Part shown: in pieces, positions 44,101 through 53,500 of the stretch | Layout: every line of letters begins with the position of its first letter | Position numbering within the stretch: the first letter of the stretch is position 1 | Assembly: GCA_949317995.1 (NCBI GenBank) | Contig: OX439041.1 | Location: forward strand, 16,585,501 to 16,649,500 | Reading direction: 5' to 3' | DNA: 64,000 bases | DNA from: Acholoe squamosa | Taxonomy: Eukaryota > Annelida > Polychaeta > Phyllodocida > Polynoidae | Made by a program: the position numbers and the translations under genes | The notes under the pieces: generated by a model | The model's database searches: none | What the model was told of the DNA's origin: nothing | The model's input: the letters and a program-made list of their open reading frames with translations, nothing else

Positions 44101-47100
44101 TTATATACCTAAAAAGTAATGTCTGCTATTATTTGCCTGAGCTTTGCTGAACCCACTTTTTCTCACTTTTCAGAATGAGCTTCATACTTTGCATCTACTG
44201 TGGCCTTTTTCATCTACATGGTGAATGTCTCAAGTAGGTATTTAGTTCCTTCTTTTCTTCACTTTTGTCTCAAGTAGGTATTTAGTTCCTTCTTTTCTTC
44301 ACTTTTTGGTGTTCTGTCTTTCGTGAAACTTATCCTTTCAAAATGGTTTATATTTCTTAACCACACAATCTTCATCTTTATTCCCACTCAACTGTTCACT
44401 TACTACAGGTTCTTAGGTCTTCTATATTGTGATGACCTTACTAATATATTTTTGTTTTCCTGCCAGAGGTCCTCCTCCTTCTTCCCCCCTGGTTTCCCTT
44501 GGAGAAAAGGCGGATATGGACAATGGCCAGGTATGTTTTTATTTTACACATCCAGTGCTAGGGAACAGTTACATACACCTACATGTGATTCTCATAGACT
44601 ACACCATGCTTACAACTATAAAAAATTATCAATCTTAACTCATTAAACATAATTCATACTTGAAATTAATGTATGCCCTAAATTTTCCCTAATCTTTACT
44701 GGCATTGCAGAGCGCATATTATTTCTTCACCAAAAGATACGGTCTCTCTATGCACTTTCCGTGCACATTACAATATGGTGGACTGGAATACAGTTCGGCA
44801 GAGCATTTCTACATGCACCGTAAAGCCAGTAAGTTCATAACACCTTTCTTATCTTCCTTTTCCAATTTAGTGTAAGCACATCAATGACTCATTTTGACAG
44901 GGAACTATGCCACCACCTTCTAAACTGTCCTGTTATTTTTACTTGAATATGGGTTTCAACCCATTGTCCCATTTACAGTCGTGTATAAACTATGAATAAG
45001 ATTTCTTTGTTCAGTCTTGCTTTGGCTGGAAATGAAAAAGGTAAGGGAATTTGTCAACCTTATATTTGGATATGCCACCCTCTTCTTGCCAGTGCATGAC
45101 ATTTTATCACAAACTATGACCTGACTTCTGTATCTGCAGTTTTTGGATCACATTTCCGGGGAACCTGAAAAACGATGATCAAGCCTTACTATGTTTATTT
45201 CGTCATCTTCATCAGATTCTATCAAGCTAAGTTTTATAAACCATTTATTCCAGCATGAACTACTTTGTATTTAGGACTCATCGCACTGGAGCATTAATCC
45301 CAACATCCACTGCTTAGTCTCTAGAACTCACCTTCCTGTAATATTAATGCTTGCATGAACCACTTAGTATTTAGGATTTGCCTTCCTGTAACATAAATGC
45401 CTGCATGAACCACTTAGTATGCAGGACTTGCCTTCCTTTAACTTTACTGCCTGCATGAACCAACCCATTGTCCCATTTACAGTCCTGTAAATTTAGGACT
45501 GACCGTCCTTAATGCCTGCATGAACCACTTAGTATGTAGGACTTGGCATCCTGTAACCTTAATGCATGCATGAACCACTTAGCATTTAGTACTTGGCGTC
45601 CTGTAACCTTAATGCCTGCATGAACCACTTAGCATTTAGTACTTGCCATCCTGTAACATTAATGCCTACATGGACCACTTAGTATTTAGGACTCACCTTC
45701 CTGCAACTTTAATGCCTGCATGAACCACTTAGTACTTATAACTCACCTCACTGTAACATTAATGCCTGCATGAACCACTTAGTATTTAGGACTCACCTTA
45801 CTGCAACATTTATTTCAGTATGAAATATTTTGAATTTAGCACTCACTGCAACAGTCATTCCAACATCAACCAACTCTCCATACTGCAAGATTAATTAATT
45901 AGGACTCTTAATGTAACATTAATAGCAGCATTTTATGTCTTATTGTATGCAAACTAAATTAAACGATTACAATGAAAACAATATTTCAGAGCCCATGCAC
46001 CTGCGGATATGACATTTCTATGAATTATGGAAGATTTTACTATTCTATCAAATTTAATTTCTTTGAATATCAAAGATGACAGTGTTTTTTTCTTTCAACA
46101 GGTACTGAAGCGCATAGCAACCCAGCAGTCATCCAGTTTCGCTTATTCATCTGCCTCTAAAAGAAATTCTTTCAACTAGTCAATATCTGCTAAAGCTGCT
46201 TTGATCTATGACCAGTTCCCTTAGTTGAAGAGAATCTTATAAGGCTCACCAGGGGCTTGAGTTTTGAGGGTTTAGTACTGTTCTATAGTTAAACTACCCC
46301 ACCTATGAGATGTACCCCTCCTTTGAGAGGTTCTATAAGGTGCAAAAGGCCTTTGATTTATGTACAAGCCTGAGATTACGGTACTATATTTAACCATGAG
46401 TTCATGAGATTTTCAATGTTATTTCATGTGAATTTCATTGTTCAAGTGCTCTTCAATGATACAAGCACAGCCGAGAAGATCTTAAGAGCTTCAACAGCAG
46501 CCGAGGCTAAACGCCTCGGCAATAAAGTTGAATTCTTCCAGGAGGACGTCTGGAGAAGGCACCAGACTACTGTGGCCTTTTCGGCCAACTACTTGAAGGT
46601 GATGTCCTTTTGTTGAATATAAACCGCTAGTCTATAATCATGCCACTATAAAGAGAATTTACATTTATCTCAAGTTGAATATGACAGCCCCATAAGTTTA
46701 ACCAAGAACCTCTGTATCACACCCCCCTATCGCACTGCCAGGTAGATCATTGCAAATGGTCATATAACTAATTATAAACTGATTACTAATGCCAAATAAA
46801 TGAATTTTTGAACATTTTTGACAAAAATAACTTGAGATAAACACGAAGGAGCACTCGAATTGGTCCCCACTAAAGGTTATCACACTCGGCTTCGTCTCGT
46901 GTGATAACCCTCAGTGTAGACCAATTCTCGTGGACCTATTTATTATTCCAAACCTCCATATCATATTGGAGTACTTCAACTTGAATGCAAAGGAGAAAAA
47001 AAATACATCACGGTGGCTGGGCCAAAGGAGAAAAAAATACATCACGGTGGCTGGGGCATCTCCTTATTGCAATTAATATCTGTACTGAGGTATTTAGCCT

Positions 47101-50100
47101 CTAGCATAAGTTAATTAAAAGCATTCAAACCTTTTTTCATATTGTCGCTCCTGTTCATTGCTTACATTAATGGAGAAACTTCCTGGGGATGCATTTTATC
47201 TCATACTTATAGTGTGGCATTGTGTATAGTATACATGTTCCCAATTAAATTGACCTTTTCTATTTTAACCTTGCAGTTCTCACAGAATGCTGTTCTCCAT
47301 ACAGCCCTTTTGGCAACAGATGAGGCATGTCTTGTAGAGGCCAATCCTCATGACATATTTTGGGGGTGTGGGATGTCGATGTGGGACCCCAATGCCCTCG
47401 ACTCCAGGTGCTGGCCAGGAGAGAACTTCATGGGGACGATTATCATGAGTGTCCGACACAGATTGAGACAGGTATGGAACTAAAGTATTGAAACTTGATA
47501 TCTTTGAATAGTTGAAGAAATCATCTACATCATACATGGATAACCAAAAATTAAGGTTGTTATTCCGTTCCGTAAAATTCTCTTGTACTATCCACAGCTT
47601 ACACTCTGACCCAAACAAAGGTGGGGGTGAATAGAAGGAGCCCAGAGTTTGGGTGTGGCTTTTAGTTGTGGGCTCTGCTTACACAAGGGTCGTGCTTTTA
47701 ATCTGTGACATCTCATGCATGCAAAGGCCTCTATCCATGTTTACACTCCTGACAGAGAATACTCTCGGTGTTATCAGTAAAATAATTTTGCATGGACTTA
47801 AAATTTCATGCAGAAAACTGGCAAAAAATATCAAATCTTTCTATTACTTATGTCTATTGACAGTCAACATCCATTATATTATCCTGTTGGTTTGAAAAAA
47901 AGATCCTGAAGAAGGGCCAAAATGTCAATCATTAATCAATACCACTTCTACACTAATATATTGCTCATTTGATGTAACTGGTTTTATTCATTGTAATAAA
48001 ATTGTTAACTTTATTGGAAATCGTCTGGTTTTGTGGAACATTCCACCCCAAAAGATATTTTTCATTAATTTTTCATAGGAGTCTGCTGCTAGACAAAACA
48101 GTGTCCTTCCAACACCACCTACTCAGAAGGTAATAGACAATTACTTAATAGATATTATTTTCAATTGGGTACATACATATACAAGCCATCTGCTATTTCA
48201 GTAGCCATATAACTATACAGCTATGAAGCATTCCATAAATTTTAAAGAATACGCCATTAAGCATGTGGTGTGCAGGTTTTCTTTCATTGTTATTGTCCTT
48301 TCTGTTTCAGAGAGAGGCATATCCTGACAAGATGACACATTCTAGTCTTACTCCTAAGGTAATGTCACTTCTTATCCTACATATATCATAAAATACTACC
48401 TAATCTTCTACCCTTTATTTTCTTTCACTCTAACATAGGTAATAAAGGCTGGAGCATGAGAAATTTAGACAAGACCTCACATGTTCTTTCCTTGGCAGGC
48501 CTACGCCCAGCTTAATATTTCGTAAATTTCTGACATGTATGTAGATTTGTCAGGACAACCCAATTTCATTAGTTCCAAAGAAAACAGGTCTGCTCTTTAA
48601 ACTTTTAAGGACAACTATATATAACACCCTATTGTAATTCCTCCACTCCTTCACAGGTTGTCCACTTTGTTACACTATCCTTTCTTTTTTAGAAACAAGA
48701 CATGAAGCCAAAGAAGCTGATACCTCCTCGTCTTCCGCCCCAGGTAAATTTACTTCTTGTACACATAGCCCAGTTAATACAGCTGTTTTTTATGTTTGTT
48801 ATAGACTGTCAGATGCCCATCTTGATATGCCTGCCATCCCTTCATTTATGTATAATCTATAGAGGACATAAAACAAGTAACAGTTCTAAAGTTAACCTAA
48901 GAATAACTGTATTCGCTCTCTTACCCTGTTATGAGATGTTAAACATATGTTCTTACTGTCTTATCTACTTTAGAAATTGGCCATCAAGCATACAAAGCTG
49001 ACACCTAGGTTTACCCCCAAGGTAATTTTAATTTCTTACATGTCACATAGTTATTACAATTTTATTTAATTGTATTCATATCCTGTTGAATCCCCACCCT
49101 TTCTTCATATACCTTGATCTCTACTACAGTGTAAGTGAGACAAGTAATATAATATATTGATGTTTTCGTTTTAAGATGCCTGCATACCTTCAACACTACC
49201 TGCGCCTGGATGTTAGTGAGGATGTCCAAGCACTACTGAGGTACCCTTCCACATACCTGTACAAGGTAAGTTCAGTATACCTGCATAGAAGGCACTCTCC
49301 TAGCTCTTTCTAACTTTGCATCTTATACGCATGGGGAGATAGCACTTATTCTTGATATTTTCCATTATAAATTAATTGAAGGTAAAAAACATTAGTCCCC
49401 ACATCAAAAAATGCTGCAAGAGGAAAGTACATAAATTTCTACCCGCATACCTTTAACTCTCCATGTAACAATGAATATATGAAAAAAATTGTTTTTTCTC
49501 TTAAGTGCCTCATGGTGGCTTAAGGAACCAGGATTGAAAAATATGCTTGAATGGTTTGCAGAAGCGAAGAGACCATTCCAAAATGAGCTATCAAATTACT
49601 GCTGAAATCAAAAATGGTTCAGTTCTCTTGTGTAGTGCAAAAAGTATAGATCATGTAACACAATTATTCCCTGACATATTTCCGGCCTATGAAACTCAAA
49701 CAATTATGTCGGACTACACAACTTTAACCTACGCTACATTTATAGCATAAAATAACCTTCTTTGGTGCTATAGAAGCACCTGCAATTTTCTCCCTCCTAA
49801 CACATTGCCTACATGACTAATTGAATCCCACGTAATGAAAGTCTTCTCTTTTCAGACATTTTCAACTCCACCTGAGAAGAGCTCAGCCAGATTAAAGAAG
49901 GGAACTACTTCTCACAAGAAGAAAGCAAGGAAACAACAGAAACCATTCATTTTTTCATCTCAAGTATCGGGAGAGGGAGAACAGAGGCATGTCCCACAAC
50001 AGGGGGGCGGTAAGAAGGGTGGGGCTCCTTCCCAAAACAAAACAATAACCATGGTCACAGAATTTCAGGTTGTTCAGGGAACTATACCAAATACCCTTAA

Positions 50101-50527
50101 CATCCTTCCTTCTCTCTCTGTCTTGGATGATATGGAAGAGAGCCTCATTGCATACAGTTCGGAAAATGGTGTAGGGCGCGAAAATGTCAGCATTTCCTGC
50201 AAGTTTGGTACTATAAACTTAGAGGGGATACGACTGAAGAAGAGAGAGCATCGTTTAGCTAATGAGGCTGCAGGAAGAGCGAGGGTTATAGAGTGGACGA
50301 AAAACAGAGATTACTGTTCCATACCTTCTCAGTCTCCTGTTGATTTCCGAAGCCTTACCACATTTCAAGAAATATGTAGTAACTCCTCTTTACAGGAAAA
50401 ACATTTACTGAATGGTATGGTGACAAATTATTCTTTTATTCACTCCAAATTGCTAGTTTATGGTGCCTGGACAACATTTAGACCAATATTTCATACATTT
50501 GATGAGCCTGGACAACACTTGGTCTAG
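38088..50527 (+). CDS. Chromodomain-NADAR fusion protein, 15 coding exons (660 aa)
   Basis: Exons read from splice signals and matching phases: 38088-38161 (exon from 38057), 40463-40556, 40910-41046 or 42342-42478, 43113-43248, 43626-43678, 44467-44530, 44711-44828, 46447-46598, 47277-47471, 48079-48129, 48311-48358, 48693-48743, 48974-49021, 49176-49265, 49856-50527. All junctions are AG/GT and lengths sum to 660 codons plus stop. Residues 1-56 are proline-rich; about 76-125 form a chromodomain (EYLVKW, then SLNTWEEEEILDCEHL); 187-341 form a full NADAR domain; 342-437 come mostly from Pro/Thr/Lys micro-exons; 438-660 are basic and unrecognised. NADAR proteins (YbiA/COG3236) are N-glycosidases of ADP-ribose-like or riboflavin-pathway substrates, and some act on ADP-ribosylated guanine. 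A nuclear, chromatin-directed role is inferred. The ATG at 38088 is preferred (A at -3), but the frame is open to the exon edge at 38057, so an upstream start is possible. Confidence 0.8.
38733..38922. mobile_element. Short MITE (CAGTAT family), copy 2, in the intron after exon 2
   Basis: Reverse-complement match to 10717-10898 along its length, from GTATTGGCCATTAGCTGG to CTAGGCCTCCATACTG. Having two copies lets the element ends be defined. No ORF. Confidence 0.6.
40463..40556 (+). CDS. Exon 3: proline/lysine-rich segment
   Basis: The acceptor is TTTTATTCATCTAG and the donor is GTACTC. It encodes APPKQSKVKPPPGFQPKPV and neighbouring residues and ends in phase 0, which fits both alternative chromodomain exons. 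Its Pro/Lys style resembles the later micro-exons and it too ends in Pro-Lys. Confidence 0.7.
40910..41046 (+). CDS. Exon 4A: alternative N-terminal half of the chromodomain
   Basis: A 137-base exon (phase 0 to phase 2) between GTGACACAG and the donor GTATGC. It encodes GAPRDVEDKDFNTYKVEAVK, then DERVCKGKNEYLLKRSGYP. Lined up with HP1 chromodomains without gaps, it keeps the first aromatic-cage position (Tyr of TYKVE) and the third (Tyr of GYP). The second, normally Trp in LKW, is Arg. The downstream exon at 43113 completes the fold as PDSLNTWEEEE. It is a paralogue of exon 4B. Confidence 0.7.
41287..41665 (+). mobile_element. LINE reverse-transcriptase fragment in the intron between exons 4A and 4B
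   Basis: The conceptual reading gives LDLKKAFDTVNHSILIHKLA, then GVTQGS, LLFNIYFNHIYKQI and YAVD where YADD is usual. This is the palm region of a non-LTR retrotransposon RT. It has an internal stop, a frame break around the GVTQGS...LLFN region and a changed catalytic motif, so it is an old dead fragment. It lies between the two chromodomain alternatives but not in an exon. Confidence 0.75.
41969..42229. mobile_element. piggyBac-like MITE, full copy with TTAA at both ends
   Basis: Terminal inverted repeats: TTAACCCATTAAGGGCCGCT at the left, and TTAACCCTTTAAGGGCCGCT on the other strand at the right, both continuing GATGCA. The TTAA flanks and a TIR starting CCC are the piggyBac signature. 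Internally there are two palindromic arms, CCTGGCAAGTGACTCCCCAGG and CCTGGCGAGCAGTCTCACCAG. Decayed relatives elsewhere in the window are listed separately. No coding capacity. Confidence 0.8.
42342..42478 (+). CDS. Exon 4B: alternative N-terminal half of the chromodomain
   Basis: Exactly 137 bases, phase 0 to phase 2, with donor GTATGT. It encodes GDIEDQEWKKSEVEAVKD, then VRVRNDKKEYLVKWTSCP. The acceptor matching exon 4A is AAAACACAG at 42341. A stronger-looking ATTGCAG at 42319 would put TGA in frame after exon 3. That upstream AG could instead serve a transcript starting here, because ATG at 42330 is in frame with the chromodomain. Cage positions: Ser in place of the first Tyr, Trp retained, Cys at the third. 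Confidence 0.72.
43113..43248 (+). CDS. Exon 5: C-terminal half of the chromodomain and basic helix
   Basis: The acceptor is TTTTTCTTTGCAG and the donor is GTAAGT. It encodes SLNTWEEEEILDCEHL, the classic chromodomain block that follows the aromatic cage (compare ENTWEPEENLDC in HP1 and Polycomb), then VKQFEDKLKAKQDRKQKR, a basic and probably helical tail. It starts with one carried base and ends in phase 0. It serves whichever of exons 4A and 4B is used. Confidence 0.8.
43626..44530 (+). CDS. Exons 6-7: linker between chromodomain and NADAR (43626-43678, 44467-44530)
   Basis: Two small exons join in frame (phase 2 junction making a Glu codon). They give HHGQPPLLTVPPCSEPS, then GPPPSSPLVSLGEKADMDNG. 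The donors are GTAAGT and GTATGT; the acceptors are AACTTCCAG and TTTCCTGCCAG. The segment is Pro/Ser-rich and looks like a flexible linker. The intron between them holds a tandem duplication of about 39 bases (44227-44305). Confidence 0.65.
44711..47471 (+). CDS. Exons 8-10: complete NADAR domain (44711-44828, 46447-46598, 47277-47471)
   Basis: Exon 8 encodes YYFFTKRYGLSMHFPCTL and then GLEYSSAEHFYMHRKA, the NADAR N-terminal block with the conserved Glu-His after Ser-Ala. Exon 9 encodes STAEKILRASTAAEAKRLG, matching the AEKI...EAKxLG helix, and ends SANYLK. Exon 10 opens FSQNAVLHTALLATDE, then LVEANPHDIFWGCGMS and WPGENFMGTIIMSVRHRLRQ, matching FSQNxxLxxxLLAT, LVEASPxDxxWGIG and WxGxNxLGxxLMxVRxxLR. 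All diagnostic blocks are present in order with intact splicing, so the domain looks functional. Family members cleave N-glycosidic bonds in ADP-ribose-like and riboflavin-precursor substrates. Confidence 0.88.
45210..45850. repeat. 50-bp minisatellite in the intron between NADAR exons 8 and 9
   Basis: About twelve copies containing GCATGAACCACTTAGTAT, at 50-base spacing over most of the array (45354, 45404, 45454, then 45519, 45569, 45619, 45669, 45719 and 45769). Confidence 0.9.
46857..46927. repeat. Long hairpin in the intron between NADAR exons 9 and 10
   Basis: GGTTATCACAC pairs exactly with GTGTGATAACC around CTCGGCTTCGTCTCG, and the outer arms GAATTGGTC and GACCAATTC also pair. Its style (GATAAC arms, CTCGG/CTCG centre) resembles the palindrome at 18392-18459. 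Confidence 0.8.
48079..49265 (+). CDS. Exons 11-15: run of phase-0 micro-exons
   Basis: Four consecutive exons of 51, 48, 51 and 48 bases (48079, 48311, 48693, 48974) encode ESAARQNSVLPTPPTQK, REAYPDKMTHSSLTPK, KQDMKPKKLIPPRLPPQ and KLAIKHTKLTPRFTPK. A 90-base exon (49176-49265) follows, with MPAYLQHYLRLDVSEDV and ending STYLYK. All are phase 0 at both ends, so any can be skipped without a frame change. The shared style (basic start, Thr/Pro-Pro, terminal Lys or Gln) and shared donors (GTAAT or GTAAA) suggest tandem exon duplication. Confidence 0.65.
49856..50527 (+). CDS. Exon 16: basic C-terminal exon that runs into satellite DNA
   Basis: The acceptor is CTTCTCTTTTCAG. It encodes a lysine-rich stretch (KKGTTSHKKKARKQQK), a Gly-rich turn, then an unrecognised acidic-to-basic region including NILPSLSVLDDMEESL, ISCKFGTINLEGIRLKKREH and RVIEWTKNRDYC. 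From about 50419 the coding sequence is the first copy of the 179-bp satellite (TNYSFIHSKLLVYGAW onward) and the stop TAG falls within that copy. A possible donor, GTATGG at 50415, sits at the array edge, so the true exon may end there with later exons elsewhere. Confidence 0.65.
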   Translation, partial: TFSTPPEKSSARLKKGTTSHKKKARKQQKPFIFSSQVSGEGEQRHVPQQGGGKKGGAPSQNKTITMVTEFQVVQGTIPNTLNILPSLSVLDDMEESLIAYSSENGVGRENVSISCKFGTINLEGIRLKKREHRLANEAAGRARVIEWTKNRDYCSIPSQSPVDFRSLTTFQEICSNSSLQEKHLLNGMVTNYSFIHSKLLVYGAWTTFRPIFHTFDEPGQHLV

Positions 50528-53500
50528 TATAGTAAGTGTCGGGGTTGACATAGGATTACTACAGGGATGAGCATGTGGGCTATCTCAATACCGGATGGGT
50601 GACAAATTATTCTTTTATTCACTCCAAATTGCTAGTTTAAGGTTCCTGGACAACATTAAGACCAATATTCAAAACATTTGATGGGCCTGGACAACACTTG
50701 GTCTGGTATAGTAAGTGTCTGGGTTGACATAGGATTACTACAGGGATGAGCATGTGTACTATCTCAATATCGGATGGGTGACAAATTATTCCTTTATTCA
50801 CTCCAAATTGCTAGTTTATGGTGCCTGGACAACATTTAGACCAATATTTCATACATTTGATGAGCCTGGACAACACTTGGTCTGGTATAGTAAGTGTCTG
50901 GGTTGACATAGGATTACTACAGGGATGAGCATGTGTACTATCTCAATATCGGATGGGTGACAAATTATTCTTTTACTCACATTAGATTGCTAGTTTAAGG
51001 TTCCTGGACAACATTTAGACCAATATTCAAAACATTTGATAAGGCTGGACAACACTTGGTCTGGTATAGTAAGTTTTGGGGTTGACATAGGATTACTACA
51101 GGGATGAGCATGTGTACTATCTCAATATCGGATGGGTGACAAATTATTCTTTTATTCACTCCAAATTGCTAGTTTATGGTGCCTGGACAACATTTAGACC
51201 AATATTTCATACATTTGATGAGCCTGGACAACACTTGGTCTAGTATAGTAAGTGTCGGGGTTGACATAGGATTACTACAGGGATGAGCATGTGTACTATC
51301 TCAATATCGGATGGGTGACAAATTATTCTTTTACTCACATTAGATTGCTAGTTTAAGGTTCCTGGACAACATTTAGACCAATATTCAAAACATTTGATAA
51401 GGCTGGACAACACTTGGTCTGGTATAGTAAGTTTTGGGGTTGACATAGGATTACTACAGGGATGAGCATGTGTACTATCTCAATATCGGATGGGTGACAA
51501 ATTATTCTTTTATTCACTCCAAATTGCTAGTTTATGGTGCCTGGACAACATTTAGACCAATATTTCATACATTTGATGAGCCTGGACAACACTTGGTCTA
51601 GTATAGTAAGTGTCGGGGTTGACATAGGATTACTACAGGGATGAGGATGCGTGCTATTTCAATACCGGATGGGTGACACATTATTCTTTTATTCACTCCA
51701 AATTGCTAGTTTAAGGTTCCTGGACAACATTTAGACCAATATTCAAAACATTTGATGGGCCTGGACAACACTTGGTCTGGTATAGTAAGTGTCTGGGTTG
51801 ACATAGGATTACTACAGGGATGAGCATGTGTACTATCTCAATATCGGATGGGTGACAAATTATTCTTTTATTCACTCCAAATTGCTAGTTTAAGGTTCCT
51901 GGACAACATTTAGACCAATATTCAAAACATTTGATGGGCCTGGACAACACTTGGTCTGGTATAGTAAGTGTCTGGGTTGACATAGGATTACTACAGGGAT
52001 GAGCATGTGTACTATCTCAATATCGGATGGGTGACAAATTATTCCTTTATTCACTCCAAATTGCTAGTTTATGGTGCCTGGACAACATTTAGACCAATAT
52101 TTCATACATTTGATGAGCCTGGACAACACTTGGTCTGGTATAGTAAGTGTCTGGGTTGACATAGGATTACTACAGGGATGAGCATGTGGGCTATCTCAAT
52201 ACCGGATGGGTGACAAATTATTCTTTTATTCACTCCAAATTGCTAGTTTAAGGTTCCTGGACAACATTTAGACCAATATTCAAAACATTTGATGGGCCTG
52301 GACAACACTTGGTCTGGTATAGTAAGTGTCTGGGTTGACATAGGATTACTACAGGGATGAGCATGTGTACTATCTCAATATCGGATGGGTGACAAATTAT
52401 TCCTTTATTCACTCCAAATTGCTAGTTTATGGTGCCTGGACAACATTTAGACCAATATTTCATACATTTGATGAGCCTGGACAACACTTGGTCTGGTATA
52501 GTAAGTGTCTGGGTTGACATAGGATTACTACAGGGATGAGCATGTGTACTATCTCAATATCGGATGGGTGACAAATTATTCTTTTACTCACATTAGATTG
52601 CTAGTTTAAGGTTCCTGGACAACATTTAGACCAATATTCAAAACATTTGATAAGGCTGGACAACACTTGGTCTGGTATAGTAAGTTTTGGGGTTGACATA
52701 GGATTACTACAGGGATGAGCATGTGTACTATCTCAATATCGGATGGGTGACAAATTATTCTTTTATTCACTCCAAATTGCTAGTTTATGGTGCCTGGACA
52801 ACATTTAGACCAATATTTCATACATTTGATGAGCCTGGACAACACTTGGTCTAGTATAGTAAGTGTCGGGGTTGACATAGGATTACTACAGGGATGAGCA
52901 TGTGTACTATCTCAATATCGGATGGGTGACAAATTATTCTTTTACTCACATTAGATTGCTAGTTTAAGGTTCCTGGACAACATTTAGACCAATATTCAAA
53001 ACATTTGATAAGGCTGGACAACACTTGGTCTGGTATAGTAAGTTTTGGGGTTGACATAGGATTACTACAGGGATGAGCATGTGTACTATCTCAATATCGG
53101 ATGGGTGACAAATTATTCTTTTATTCACTCCAAATTGCTAGTTTATGGTGCCTGGACAACATTTAGACCAATATTTCATACATTTGATGAGCCTGGACAA
53201 CACTTGGTCTAGTATAGTAAGTGTCGGGGTTGACATAGGATTACTACAGGGATGAGGATGCGTGCTATTTCAATACCGGATGGGTGACACATTATTCTTT
53301 TATTCACTCCAAATTGCTAGTTTAAGGTTCCTGGACAACATTTAGACCAATATTCAAAACATTTGATGGGCCTGGACAACACTTGGTCTGGTATAGTAAG
53401 TGTCTGGGTTGACATAGGATTACTACAGGGATGAGCATGTGTACTATCTCAATATCGGATGGGTGACAAATTATTCTTTTATTCACTCCAAATTGCTAGT

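Noticed and set aside
44174-44220. Extra exon candidate between linker exons 6 and 7
   Set aside because: It has fair splice sites but ends in a phase that breaks the frame into 44467, while exons 6 and 7 join correctly without it.
45016-45041. 26-base exon candidate within the NADAR domain
   Set aside because: Including it would break the frame into 46447 and interrupt a conserved NADAR helix; splicing 44828 to 46447 gives the expected domain.
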